Translations under genes and position numbers: made by a program | The notes under the pieces: generated by a model | Databases searched by the model: none | What the model saw: only the letters and a program-made list of their open reading frames with translations | Told to the model about the DNA's origin: nothing | In this document: piece by piece, positions 24,254 through 32,234 of the stretch | How the letters are laid out: each line of letters starts with the position of its first letter | Numbering within the stretch: position 1 is the stretch's first letter | Origin: DATEPR01 sp036269975 | Lineage (GTDB): Bacteria; Actinomycetota; Actinomycetes; Mycobacteriales; Pseudonocardiaceae | Direction: 5' to 3' | Length of the DNA stretch: 44,301 bases | Assembly (NCBI GenBank): GCA_036269975.1 | Contig: DATBDL010000330.1 | Span: 1 to 44,301, forward strand

Positions 24254-25524
24254 GCGTGCACCGTGAGACCCAGCATTCTCGCCCACATCTCGGGGAAGTC
24301 GGGCAGTGTCTTCGACGTGCTCGCGATGTCGTCCACGGTCACGCCGGGCACCCGCAGGCCGATCACCGCGCCCGCCGTGGCCATCCGGTGGTCGGCGTAC
24401 GCGCGCCAGGCGCCGTCGTGCAGTGGTCGCGGCCGGATCACCAGGCCGTCGTCGGTTTCTTCTGCGTCGCCGCCCAATCGGTTGATCTCGGCACACAGCG
24501 CGGCCAGCCGGTCGGTCTCGTGGCCGCGCAGGTGCGCGATGCCGCGTAGCCGCGTCGGCCCGTCCGCGAACACCGCCATCGCCGCGACAGTCGGTGTCAG
24601 CTCACCGGTCTCGTGCATGTCGATGTCCACACCGGACAGTGCGCCGTCGCCGGTCACGGTCAGCGCGCCGGCTCCGTCACGGCTGACGTCGACCCCCATC
24701 ATGGTGAGGATCGAGCGGATCTCGTCCCCCGGTTGGGTGGTGGCGGACGGCCAGTTCGGGACGGTCACGGTGCCGCCGAGCACGGCCACCGCGGCCAGGA
24801 ACGGCGTCGCGTTGGACAGGTCCGGCTCGATCACCCAGTCCCGCGCTCGAATCGGGCCGGGTGCGACGCGCCACGTGTTCGGCTCGCTGTCGTCCACCTC
24901 GACGCCGACCTCGCGCAGCATGTCGACCGTCATCTCGATGTGCGGCAACGACGGCACCGGCTTGCCGTCGTGGTGCACGGTCAGCCCGTCGCGGTAGCGC
25001 GCCCCGGACAGCAACAGCCCGGACACGAACTGCGACGACGCCGACGCGTCGATCGTCACGGCCCCGCCGTCGATACCGCCCTTGCCGTGCAGGTCGAACG
25101 GCAGCGTGTCGCCGATGACGTCGGCGCCGAGTGCGCGCAACGCGTTCAGCACGGTGTCCATCGGCCGTTCCCGAGCACGCGGATCGCCGTCGAACCGCAC
25201 GTTCCCGTCCGCGAGCACGGCGGCCGGCGGCACGAACCGCATCACGGTGCCGGCCAGTCCGCAGTCCACCTCGGCCGGTCCACGAAGCGGTGCCGGCTCG
25301 ACGCGCCAACGCGCGTCGTCGATGGTGATCGTCGCGCCCATGGCACGCAGCGCGGCCGCCATCAGCCGTGAGTCCCGGCTGGCCAGCGGGCGTTGCAGCA
25401 CGGAAGGACCGTCGGCGAGCGCCGCGAGCAGCAGCGCGCGGTTGGTGATCGACTTCGATCCGGGCACCTCGACGGTGGCGTGGACGGGGGTGGACGTGCT
25501 GGGGGCCGGCCAGGGCTGCGTCAT
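24250..25524 (-). CDS. aroA: 3-phosphoshikimate 1-carboxyvinyltransferase (EPSP synthase)
   Basis: Condenses shikimate-3-phosphate with phosphoenolpyruvate to make EPSP, the sixth step toward chorismate and the aromatic amino acids. The 424 residues show VPGSKSITNRALLLAALADG (phosphate-binding N-terminal motif), DCGLAGTVMRFVPPAAVLADG, a FDGDPRARERPM segment, the LLSGARYRDGLTV block, LRGIAHLRGHETDRLAAL, and the C-terminal DHRMATAGAVIGL. GSKSITNRA and RARERPM are typical of actinobacterial AroA. ATG 25524 is chosen (MTQPWPAP) because the nine residues upstream in frame look non-conserved. It is divergent from the SRAP gene with an 83-base gap and coupled to rsgA. Confidence 0.96.
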   Translation of the reverse strand: MTQPWPAPSTSTPVHATVEVPGSKSITNRALLLAALADGPSVLQRPLASRDSRLMAAALRAMGATITIDDARWRVEPAPLRGPAEVDCGLAGTVMRFVPPAAVLADGNVRFDGDPRARERPMDTVLNALRALGADVIGDTLPFDLHGKGGIDGGAVTIDASASSQFVSGLLLSGARYRDGLTVHHDGKPVPSLPHIEMTVDMLREVGVEVDDSEPNTWRVAPGPIRARDWVIEPDLSNATPFLAAVAVLGGTVTVPNWPSATTQPGDEIRSILTMMGVDVSRDGAGALTVTGDGALSGVDIDMHETGELTPTVAAMAVFADGPTRLRGIAHLRGHETDRLAALCAEINRLGGDAEETDDGLVIRPRPLHDGAWRAYADHRMATAGAVIGLRVPGVTVDDIASTSKTLPDFPEMWARMLGLTVHA

Positions 25525-25607
25525 GCCTCGATGATCCCGCACCTCGGCCATACCGCTCGCACCTGTCCGCCACTCGTGCCACGATGGCGGGGAAGAGGTG
25601 AGCGGTT

Positions 25608-26384
25608 GTGTGTGGCAGATACGCCTCCACGAAGAATCCGGCGAGCTTGGCGGCCGAGTTCGACGCGGTGGACACGACCGGTGCGGACGCTCCCGAGCCG
25701 GACTACAACGTGGCTCCGACCAAGCCGGTGATCGCGGTGGTCACCCGCCATCCCAGGGACGCCGCCGGCACACCGGACCAGGACACCACCGTGCGCAGCC
25801 TGCGCGTGATGCGGTGGGGCCTGATCCCGCACTGGGCCAAGCAGCGGTCCGTCGGCAGCAAGATGATCAACGCCAGATCCGAGTCGGCGGCCACCAAGCC
25901 CGCGTACCGCGACGCCATGCTGCGCCGCCGTTGCCTGCTCCCCGCCGACGGCTGGTTCGAGTGGCGCCGCGACGCCGGTGGCAAGCAGCCCTTCTACCTG
26001 ACGACGGGCGACGGCACGAGCCTGGCCATGGCCGGCCTGTGGTCGGTGTGGCACGACCCGGAAGCCGAAGCGGACGCGGCCCCCGTCGTGACGTGCGCCG
26101 TCCTGACCAGGGACGCGGTCGGCAGGCTGGCGGGCATCCACGACCGGATGCCGGTGCTGTTCGGCAGGGCGGCGTGGAAGTCATGGCTGGACCCCGACCG
26201 CGAAGACGTGACGGACCTGCTGGCGACTCCGGACGACGCGGTGCTCGACGCGCTGGAGCTGCGACCGGTGTCCGACGCCGTGAACAGCGTCCGCAACAAC
26301 GGCCCCGAGCTGGTCGAACCGGTTGAGCCGGCAGCGGATCTGTCCCTGTTCGACCTGGCCCCCGACCCGGCCGGCCGGGGATGA
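25608..26384 (+). CDS. SRAP domain protein (YedK/HMCES family)
   Basis: Shields abasic sites in single-stranded DNA by forming a thiazolidine DNA-protein crosslink through its N-terminal cysteine. The 258 residues keep the key residues: Cys2 after the removable start Met (MCGRY), Asn88 in INARSES, Glu118 in DGWFEW, and His178 in GIHDRMP; the NVAPT motif is at 34-38. The GTG start at 25608 must be right because Cys2 has to be the second residue; AGGTGAG lies about ten bases upstream. The stop overlaps the next start (ATGA), coupling it to an alpha/beta hydrolase. Mycobacteria have an SRAP gene (Rv3226c) at the same place, divergent from aroA. Confidence 0.95.
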   Translation: MCGRYASTKNPASLAAEFDAVDTTGADAPEPDYNVAPTKPVIAVVTRHPRDAAGTPDQDTTVRSLRVMRWGLIPHWAKQRSVGSKMINARSESAATKPAYRDAMLRRRCLLPADGWFEWRRDAGGKQPFYLTTGDGTSLAMAGLWSVWHDPEAEADAAPVVTCAVLTRDAVGRLAGIHDRMPVLFGRAAWKSWLDPDREDVTDLLATPDDAVLDALELRPVSDAVNSVRNNGPELVEPVEPAADLSLFDLAPDPAGRG

Positions 26385-27004
26385 CCCGTATCGAGATCGA
26401 CACTCCGTACGGCCTGGCCCGCGCGGAGTTGCACTGCGCGGCCGAGGGCACTGCCGCCGTCCTGCTGGGACACGGCGCCGGCGGCGGGGTCGGCGCGCCG
26501 GACCTGGTGGCGGCGACCCGCGCGGCCACCGAGGCCGGTGTGCACGTGGCGTTGGTGGAGCAGCCCTACCGGGTGGCCGGCCGGCGAGCGCCCGCACCGG
26601 CGCGGGCGTTGGACGGGGCATGGCTGGCGATCGCGGAAGACCTGGGCAAACGGTGGTTCGCGGGGCTGCCACTGGTATTCGGCGGCCGATCGTCCGGAGC
26701 GCGGGTAGCGTGCCGGACCGCGGCCGACGGTGGCGCGGTAGCCGTGCTGTGCCTGGCGTTCCCGCTGTACCCACCGGGTCGGCCGGAGCAGTCGCGACAG
26801 GCGGAGTTGGACGGCGTAACCGTGCCGACGCTGGTGGTGCAGGGCGAGCGCGATCCGTTCGGCCAGCCGGAACCCGCGCATCACCGGGAACTGATCCTGG
26901 TGTCGGGCGACCATTCGCTGAAGGCCGGGCTGGGCCCGGTCAGCCGGGCGGTGGGCGAGTGGCTGGGCAGAGTGCTGCGCCCGATGGACCTGTTGCCGGA
27001 CTAG
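26381..27004 (+). CDS. Alpha/beta hydrolase of the KANL3/Tex30-like group
   Basis: A 207-residue single-domain alpha/beta hydrolase of unknown substrate. Visible motifs are the oxyanion loop LGHGAGGG (about 29-36), the nucleophile elbow GGRSSGAR (Ser104), the acid in GERDPFG (Asp158) and the catalytic His178 in GDHSLK, so the triad is complete. The GGRSxGAR elbow is typical of KANL3/Tex30-type hydrolases. Its ATG overlaps the SRAP stop, so the two proteins are made together. Whether the hydrolase takes part in abasic-site or crosslink repair is unknown. No signal peptide; cytoplasmic. Confidence 0.88.
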   Translation: MTRIEIDTPYGLARAELHCAAEGTAAVLLGHGAGGGVGAPDLVAATRAATEAGVHVALVEQPYRVAGRRAPAPARALDGAWLAIAEDLGKRWFAGLPLVFGGRSSGARVACRTAADGGAVAVLCLAFPLYPPGRPEQSRQAELDGVTVPTLVVQGERDPFGQPEPAHHRELILVSGDHSLKAGLGPVSRAVGEWLGRVLRPMDLLPD

Positions 27005-27128
27005 GGTTCCCGAGTGCGGCGAACCTGGCGGCAAGGTCGTCGACCACCGCACCGACAGCGCACCACCGCGGATCGTCGTTCGGCGCGAGCCCACGTGGCC
27101 AGCCAGGCGAGGCGAGGCGCGGTGATCC

Positions 27129-27611
27129 TCAGCCGGCAGCGGCTATCGGGGCCAAGACCGCGTTCGCCAGGCTCGCCAGATCGGACGGTGCGAGCTCGAT
27201 CTCCAGCCCCCGCCGCCCCCCGCTGCAGAAGACCGTGTCGAACTGGGTTGCCGATGTGTCCAACACCACTGGCAAACGCTTGCGCTGGCCAAGCGGCGAG
27301 ATCCCGCCCGCCACGTAACCGGTGGCTCGCTCGGCATCGGCCACGTCCGCCATCCTCGCCCTCTTGCCGCCGACCGCCGCTGCCAGCGCCTTCAGGTCGA
27401 GGTGGCTCGCCACCGGCACCACACCTACCGTCAGCCGGCCGTCGACCTCGGCTACCAGCGTCTTGAACACTCGGTCCGGCAGCAGTCCCAGAGCCTCGGT
27501 GGCCTCGCTGCCGTAGGAGGCGTGGCGCGGGTCGTGGTCGTAACTGTGCACCGTGTGCGGCACCCGCTTGCTGGCCAGCAGCGCGGTTGCCGGCGTCCCT
27601 CGTCCCGCCAT
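27129..27611 (-). CDS. ybaK: YbaK/EbsC family Cys-tRNA(Pro) deacylase
   Basis: Hydrolyses Cys-tRNA(Pro) mischarged by prolyl-tRNA synthetase, protecting translation accuracy. The 160-residue protein shows the family's TPATALLASKRVPHTVHSYDH start, RVFKTLVAEVDGRLTVGVVPV with the functionally important Lys, KALAAAVGGKRARMA, and the signature GYVAGGISPLGQRKRLPVVLD. Start ATG 27611 is chosen because MAGRGTPATAL matches the usual beginning. It is transcribed divergently from sigR; the sigma-R promoter lies in the shared gap. Convergent with the hydrolase gene, 124 bases apart. Confidence 0.93.
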   Translation of the reverse strand: MAGRGTPATALLASKRVPHTVHSYDHDPRHASYGSEATEALGLLPDRVFKTLVAEVDGRLTVGVVPVASHLDLKALAAAVGGKRARMADVADAERATGYVAGGISPLGQRKRLPVVLDTSATQFDTVFCSGGRRGLEIELAPSDLASLANAVLAPIAAAG

Positions 27612-27628
27612 GAGGCGAACCGTAGCCG

Positions 27629-27654
27629 GGAATGACGGCGGGGCGGTCGACGTT
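27629..27654 (+). promoter_or_regulatory. Sigma-R (SigR/SigH) type promoter of sigR
   Basis: GGAAT (27629-27633, preceded by G) and GTT (27652-27654) are separated by exactly 18 bases, the GGGAAT-N18-GTT consensus recognised by SigR/SigH. It reads toward sigR and lies within the ybaK-sigR gap. A transcript starting near 27661 would have a leader of about 155 bases. This fits the autoregulation known for SigR and SigH. Confidence 0.8.
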
Positions 27655-27816
27655 CCCAGGAACGTGGTGATCGAGGAGAGTCGTCCCCAGGCCCGGCGCG
27701 ACGGAAGGCACGTCACGCTGACCAGGCGAGTATCGTTGTCTGCGTCGAGCGGCGTCCCGATGGTGGGCGCGGCGACGGTGACCGCCGGCCGGGTGGGTCG
27801 GTGGGGAGGGAGCCCG

Positions 27817-28470
27817 GTGCCACGTACCGAAGCCACGGCGAACCCCAGCGGTAACCAGGAGCGGGAGGGCGCCGAGGAACTCGCCGCCCGCTTCGAACGC
27901 GATGCGATGCCCCTGATCGACCAGTTGTACTCGGCCGCACTGCGGATGACGCGTAATCCGGCCGACGCGCAGGATCTGGTGCAGGAGGCTTATCTCAAGG
28001 CGTATGCCGCGTTCGCCACGTTCTCCGACGGCACGAACCTGAAAGCCTGGTTGTACCGGATTCTCACCAACACGTACATCAACGGTTACCGAAAAAAGCA
28101 GCGCCAGCCGCTCCAGACGCCGACCGACGACATCACGGACTGGCAGTTGGCCCAGGCCGAGAGCCACTCGTCGACCGGCCTGCGTTCGGCCGAGGTCGAG
28201 GCGATGGACCGGTTGCCCGATGACGACGTCAAGACCGCGTTGCAACAACTGCCGGAGGAATTCCGCATCGCCGTCTATCTGGCCGATGTGGAGGGTTTCG
28301 CCTACAAGGAGATCGCCGACATCATGGGTACGCCCATCGGCACCGTGATGTCGCGGTTGCATCGTGGTCGCCGCCAGCTTCGCGAACAGCTCACCGACGT
28401 GGCCCGCGAACGCGGTTTCCTACGGGACGCCAGGCCGTCTGAGTCCGTGTCGGAGGTGTCAGGGTCGTGA
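27817..28470 (+). CDS. sigR: RNA polymerase ECF sigma factor SigR/SigH
   Basis: Directs transcription of the disulfide- and heat-stress regulon (thioredoxins, proteases, thiol synthesis). The 217 residues include region 2 (DQLYSAALRMTRNPADAQDLVQEAYLKAY and NLKAWLYRILTNTYINGYRKKQRQ) and region 4 (LPEEFRIAVYLADVEGFAYKEIADIM, GTPIGTVMSRLHRGRRQL), both nearly identical to mycobacterial SigH. GTG 27817 has GGAGG at 27804-27808. The frame is open far upstream, and in-frame ATG 27760 or GTG 27664 could make an N-terminally extended form like the longer SigR' of Streptomyces. The stop overlaps the rsrA start (GTGA). Confidence 0.95.
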   Translation: MPRTEATANPSGNQEREGAEELAARFERDAMPLIDQLYSAALRMTRNPADAQDLVQEAYLKAYAAFATFSDGTNLKAWLYRILTNTYINGYRKKQRQPLQTPTDDITDWQLAQAESHSSTGLRSAEVEAMDRLPDDDVKTALQQLPEEFRIAVYLADVEGFAYKEIADIMGTPIGTVMSRLHRGRRQLREQLTDVARERGFLRDARPSESVSEVSGS

Positions 28471-28790
28471 GCTGCGGAAAACCACACGAAACGGATTGCT
28501 CGCAGGTTCTCGCCGAGGTCTGGCTGCTGCTGGACCACGAATGCTCGTCGGAACGCCGTCTCAAGCTCGAACAGCATCTGGACGAATGCGGGCCGTGCCT
28601 CGAACAGTTCGGCCTGGAAGAGCATCTGAAGGAACTGCTGGCGCGCAAATGCGGCGGTGAGCACGCGCCGGACACGTTGAAGGAGCGGCTTCGCGCGTCC
28701 ATTCGGCAGGTCGTGGTCGCGCAGTCCGACGGAGCGGTGGCGGTGGAGATCCACGAGGCCAAGCTCAGCATCAAGTCCGACAGCGACTGA
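28467..28790 (+). CDS. rsrA: Zinc-binding redox anti-sigma factor RsrA
   Basis: Binds and inhibits SigR while reduced; oxidation forms a disulfide, releases zinc and frees the sigma factor. The 107 residues have Cys3, Cys11 and the ZAS motif His37-x3-Cys41-x2-Cys44 (EQHLDECGPCLEQFG), positions identical to Streptomyces RsrA, and a further Cys62 in LARKCGGEH. The GTG start overlaps the sigR stop (GTGA), so translation is coupled and stoichiometry can be held. A perfect 14-bp hairpin terminator follows the stop. Confidence 0.95.
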   Translation: MSCGKPHETDCSQVLAEVWLLLDHECSSERRLKLEQHLDECGPCLEQFGLEEHLKELLARKCGGEHAPDTLKERLRASIRQVVVAQSDGAVAVEIHEAKLSIKSDSD

Positions 28791-28795
28791 GACTC

Positions 28796-28827
28796 GACGG
28801 CCCCGGTGATCGCTCACCGGGGCCGTC
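28796..28827. terminator. Bidirectional terminator, rsrA / bL37
   Basis: GACGGCCCCGGTGA (28796-28809), loop TCGC, TCACCGGGGCCGTC (28814-28827): a perfect 14-bp stem. It starts 5 bases after the rsrA stop and ends 17 bases before the convergent bL37 stop, so it can serve both genes. GTCTTT follows on the plus strand. Confidence 0.9.
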
Positions 28828-28844
28828 GTCTTTCGTACCGAAGC

Positions 28845-28919
28845 TCAGGCGTTGGGACGCTTGCCGTGGTTCGGGCCGGTCTTCTTGCGGTCGCGGCGCT
28901 TGCGGGCGCGCTTCGACAT
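28845..28919 (-). CDS. 50S ribosomal protein bL37 (24 residues)
   Basis: A tiny, very basic protein, MSKRARKRRDRKK followed by TGPNHGKRPNA, matching the actinobacterial large-subunit protein bL37 first seen in mycobacterial ribosome structures (typically MAKRGRKKRDRK...NHGKRPN). ATG 28919 is preceded on its strand by AGGGAG six bases away. It converges with sigR-rsrA on a shared terminator and is divergent from pdtaS with a 193-base gap. Genes this short are often missed by gene callers. The main alternative name in databases is an uncharacterised short basic protein. Confidence 0.82.
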   Translation of the reverse strand: MSKRARKRRDRKKTGPNHGKRPNA

Positions 28920-29112
28920 ACGGGTCTCCCTGGGGTGTCGTCCGGGTGGCCCTCGCGTTGGCCGGCACGACCCGGAGTATCGAAATGTCCTCCCAGTCTG
29001 CCACGTGGTTGGATCGATACGGAGACCAGGACGGACCGAGGAGGCGGCGGCCATGGCGGACGAGCGCACGGCCGGCATCGCAGCCGGCGGCACGGCGGTC
29101 GGGTAGCCCGCC

Positions 29113-30615
29113 TTGTCGACTCTCGCCGATCTGCTTGCCGAGCACACCAGGCTGCCGGGCACCGCCGTCGACCACCTGCAACGGGTGGTCGCCGAGTGGC
29201 AGTTGCTGGCCGATCTCTCCTTCGCCGACTTTCTGCTCTGGGTTCCGGTGCCCGATGACGACGAGGCCACCGGCTGGTCGAAGAGCTTCCTCTGCATCGC
29301 CCAGTGCCGCCCGACCACGACACTGACGTCCCACCCCGACGACATGGTCGGCTCGCTGTCCGCCGGTTCGGATCATCCGCAGCTCGCGCGGGCGTTGGGT
29401 GAGGCGCGGATCTGCCGTGAGGAGGACCCGGTCTGGCATCTCGGGGTGCCCGTGCGCCGCGAGGTCATCCCGGTGTTGTTCGACCAGCGGGCCGTCGCCG
29501 TCCTGTCGCGGGACACCAATCTCGCCGTGCCCAGGGTGGCCAGTTCGCTGGAGATCGCCTACCTGGCGGGGGCGGCCGATCTCTGCCAGATGATCGCGGA
29601 CGGCACCTTCCCCAGTAACGATCCGTCGCCTGACGTGCACACCAGTCCCCGTGTGGGCGACGGGCTGATCCGGCTGGACGCGGCCGGCGCCGTGGTCTTC
29701 GCCAGTCCGAACGCGTTGTCCGCCTATCACCGGATGGGGCACGCCGCCGACCTGATCGGTGCCCGACTTTCACCGCTCACCCGGTCGCTGATCGCCGATC
29801 CCTTCGACGCCACCGAGGTCGCGCAGCGGATGCGGGCCGCGCTGGACGGGCAGTCCAGCACCCGCGTCGAGGCCGAGACGCGGCACGGGGCTTCCGTGTT
29901 GTTCCGCGCGTTGCCGTTGCGGCCCAAGGGAAAGGCCGCCGGCGCGCTGGTACTGGTCCGGGACGTGACCGAGGTCAAGCGCAAGGATCGCGCGCTGATG
30001 TCCAAGGACGCCACGATCCGCGAGATCCACCATCGGGTGAAGAACAACCTGCAGACCGCGGCCGCCCTGCTGCGTCTCCAGTCCCGCCGGACCAGCAGTG
30101 ACGAGGCCCGCGACGCGCTCACCGAGTCCGTCCGCCGCATCACGTCCATCGCGATGGTGCACGAGACGCTGTCACTGTCCGTCGACGAACGGCTGAACCT
30201 GGACGAACTCGTCGACCGGCTGATCCCGATGATGGGCGATCTGGCCGGCACCGACCGCCGAGTCAAGGTGCGCAGGGACGGGAAGTTCGGCGTCGTGTCG
30301 GCCGAGCGCGCGACGCCGCTGGTGCTCGTGCTGACCGAGCTGTTGCAGAACGCGTTCGAGCACGCGTATCCGGCGCCGGAGCGCGGCGAGGTCGTCGTGC
30401 GGGTGGAACGGTCGGCGAAATGGCTCGACGTGGCCATTTCGGACGACGGCGTCGGCCTGCCGCGCGGCTTCTCGCTGGAGCGCACGGAACGGCTCGGCCT
30501 ACAGATCGTCCGGACGCTGGTGGACAGCGAGCTGCGCGGGTCGCTCAGCTTGCGCCGCAAGGAACCTCGCGGCACCGAGGCCGTGCTGCGGGTTCCGTTG
30601 CGCCAGCCGCGTTAG
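29113..30615 (+). CDS. pdtaS: Sensor histidine kinase PdtaS
   Basis: Soluble HisKA_2-type kinase that phosphorylates PdtaR, an ANTAR-type RNA-binding antiterminator (not in this window). The 500 residues comprise an N-terminal GAF-like domain (about 1-165), a PAS domain (about 180-290, RLDAAGAVVFASPNALSAYHRMG), the phosphorylation box REIHHRVKNNLQT (His306/His307) and a HATPase_c domain (TELLQNAFEHAY, DDGVGLPRGF, LGLQIVRTL). Cys61 and Cys65 in FLCIAQCRP match the cysteine pair of the mycobacterial protein implicated in copper and nitric oxide sensing. The start is TTG 29113: MSTLADLLAEHT aligns with the family start, and there is no strong Shine-Dalgarno. It ends tail-to-tail with the next gene, the stops overlapping. 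Confidence 0.94.
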   Translation: MSTLADLLAEHTRLPGTAVDHLQRVVAEWQLLADLSFADFLLWVPVPDDDEATGWSKSFLCIAQCRPTTTLTSHPDDMVGSLSAGSDHPQLARALGEARICREEDPVWHLGVPVRREVIPVLFDQRAVAVLSRDTNLAVPRVASSLEIAYLAGAADLCQMIADGTFPSNDPSPDVHTSPRVGDGLIRLDAAGAVVFASPNALSAYHRMGHAADLIGARLSPLTRSLIADPFDATEVAQRMRAALDGQSSTRVEAETRHGASVLFRALPLRPKGKAAGALVLVRDVTEVKRKDRALMSKDATIREIHHRVKNNLQTAAALLRLQSRRTSSDEARDALTESVRRITSIAMVHETLSLSVDERLNLDELVDRLIPMMGDLAGTDRRVKVRRDGKFGVVSAERATPLVLVLTELLQNAFEHAYPAPERGEVVVRVERSAKWLDVAISDDGVGLPRGFSLERTERLGLQIVRTLVDSELRGSLSLRRKEPRGTEAVLRVPLRQPR

Positions 30616-31745
30616 GGGAGCATTCGCGTTTCGGTGCCGGACAGGTCCTTGGCCCACCAGTGGTGAAACCGGCTGTAGACGGCCGGATCGCGGTCGGTGA
30701 GCAGCGCCACCAGGGAGCCGGCCTCGCCGGCCAGCCCGGCCCACACCTTCTTCGGCAGCCGGTGGAACGCGGTCGCTTCGATACCGCCGTCGATGGCACG
30801 CCACACGCCGACGGCTTCGCCATCGACCAGCAGCGTCGGCAGCACGTCACCGTTCACACGGATCACGGTCCTGCGGTACTCGGGCCGGATGACGCGGTCG
30901 CGGACGGCGTAGGCCAGCAAGGTGTTGTCCCACATGCCAAGCAGCCGTGGCGGTGCCGGCGTGTCGGCGTCCGGGCGTGGCGCTCCTGGCACGTCGAACA
31001 GTTCATCGCCGTTCGGCCCGGTGAGCCGTTCGAGACTATCGGCCAGTGCCTTGACCGCCGTCTTGATCCTGGACCGGTGGATCATGCCGAACAGTGCCAT
31101 GTCCGCCACCGACGCGGGTCCGAAACCGGTGAGGTAGCGCAGGATCACGGTTTCCAACGACTTGGCCGCCACGTCCGGGTTCCCCAGCACCGGCCGGGTC
31201 TTCGGCGCCACGTACGAGGGCCGGTGGCCGAACGACCACGGATCGCCGGTGGGCGCGTGCAACAGCGGGGTGTACTGCCGCATGCCCCACCACGCGTCCG
31301 GCGTGCCGACCCGCGTCGCCAGCCAGTCCGCGCAGGCCACGCCGGTGTGCGGCTGCTCGGCGAACGCCTGTAGTTCCGGGACGAGCGCGTCGGCGTCCGC
31401 CGGCGTGAGGCCGGACGACGTGAAACGTGGGTCGTGCAGGCGCGCGGCCCGGATCGACGGCTCGGTCGCCTCGCGAAACGCCTGGTAGTCGTCCTCGTGG
31501 ACGGCGTGCAGCGTCATCCGCACCATGTTCGACTTGACGATCGTGCCGTCGGCGAAGGCGCGGTCCAGATCAGCGGGCTCGAAGTCGGTGAGCCGGTTCC
31601 AGAGCGCGACGTACGGCGACGCGGCGTGCTGGGCCTGCAGAGCGACCACGCGCAACACGGCAGCCCGGACGTCGAGCGGCTGCCGACCCAGCAGCAACTG
31701 CCGGTCGAGCGTGGCGCGGTTGAGCTCTCGCTGGCTGATCGTCAT
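30612..31745 (-). CDS. Winged-helix DNA-binding protein, AlkZ/YcaQ-like (HTH_42)
   Basis: A 377-residue member of the winged-helix superfamily that includes the DNA glycosylases AlkZ (unhooks azinomycin interstrand crosslinks) and YcaQ/AlkX. Features are RATLDRQLLLGRQP, the LQAQHAASPYVALWNR segment with a Gln-x-Gln motif at the place of the catalytic QxQ of AlkZ-type enzymes, the VRMTLHAVHEDDY strand region, ILRYLTGFGPASVADM (winged-helix core), and a C-terminal domain (LVDGEAVGVWRA). The AlkZ-like role is inferred from family knowledge; many members are only annotated as DNA-binding. The stop overlaps the pdtaS stop. The ATG at 31745 lacks a clear Shine-Dalgarno. Confidence 0.85.
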   Translation of the reverse strand: MTISQRELNRATLDRQLLLGRQPLDVRAAVLRVVALQAQHAASPYVALWNRLTDFEPADLDRAFADGTIVKSNMVRMTLHAVHEDDYQAFREATEPSIRAARLHDPRFTSSGLTPADADALVPELQAFAEQPHTGVACADWLATRVGTPDAWWGMRQYTPLLHAPTGDPWSFGHRPSYVAPKTRPVLGNPDVAAKSLETVILRYLTGFGPASVADMALFGMIHRSRIKTAVKALADSLERLTGPNGDELFDVPGAPRPDADTPAPPRLLGMWDNTLLAYAVRDRVIRPEYRRTVIRVNGDVLPTLLVDGEAVGVWRAIDGGIEATAFHRLPKKVWAGLAGEAGSLVALLTDRDPAVYSRFHHWWAKDLSGTETRMLP

Positions 31746-31763
31746 CGGCCGTCCCTGACATGC

Positions 31764-31798
31764 AAGAACCCGCTACCGGGGAGCGGTAGCGGGTTCTT
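31764..31798. terminator. whiB1 terminator hairpin
   Basis: AAGAACCCGCTACC (31764-31777), 7-base loop, GGTAGCGGGTTCTT (31785-31798): a perfect 14-bp stem. It lies 118 bases beyond the whiB1 stop and just upstream of the AlkZ-like gene, so it should insulate that gene from whiB1 transcription on the minus strand. Confidence 0.8.
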
Positions 31799-31915
31799 TG
31801 CGGTTCTAACTAGCACAGTGCGGTTCTCGCTGGTAATGCACGTGTACAACACAGCTTCCGGGGTGGTTTCCCGGCGCGTGACGGAGGCTTTGGGGGCGTC
31901 TCCGCTCACGTGGTG

Positions 31916-32167
31916 TCAGGCGCTGGTGCGGGCGCGAGTGCGAGTGCGGCGCTTCAGCGCACGCCTCTCGTCTTCGCTCATACCGCCCCAGACGCCGGCA
32001 TCCTGGCCACTCTCCAGCGCCCACGTCAGGCAACTGGATGCGACCGGGCAACGTCGGCAAACGCCCTTGGCCTCGCTGATCTGCAGGAGTGCGGGACCGC
32101 TGTTCCCAACCGGGAAGAACAGCTCGGGGTCCTCGTCACGGCAGGCCGCGCGGTGGCGCCAGTCCAT
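31916..32167 (-). CDS. whiB1: WhiB1 iron-sulfur transcription factor
   Basis: Essential Wbl-family regulator with a nitric-oxide-sensitive 4Fe-4S cluster; it binds sigma-A region 4 and controls transcription. The 83 residues are almost identical to mycobacterial WhiB1: cluster ligands Cys9, Cys37, Cys40 and Cys46 (CRDEDPELFFPVG, VCRRCPVASSC), the GVWGG turn at about 58-62, and a basic C-terminal tail (ERRALKRRTRTRARTSA) that contacts DNA. ATG 32167 has GAGGAG about ten bases upstream on its strand. A CRP-like palindrome and TTGACA -35 lie upstream. Next to pdtaS, as in Mycobacterium tuberculosis (Rv3219, Rv3220c). Confidence 0.97.
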   Translation of the reverse strand: MDWRHRAACRDEDPELFFPVGNSGPALLQISEAKGVCRRCPVASSCLTWALESGQDAGVWGGMSEDERRALKRRTRTRARTSA

Positions 32168-32234
32168 TGTTCCTAGCTCCTCACAAGGCGCGCTTCAGCG
32201 CACCATTCGTCGTCGGTGTGGTCGTCGGGGTGCT

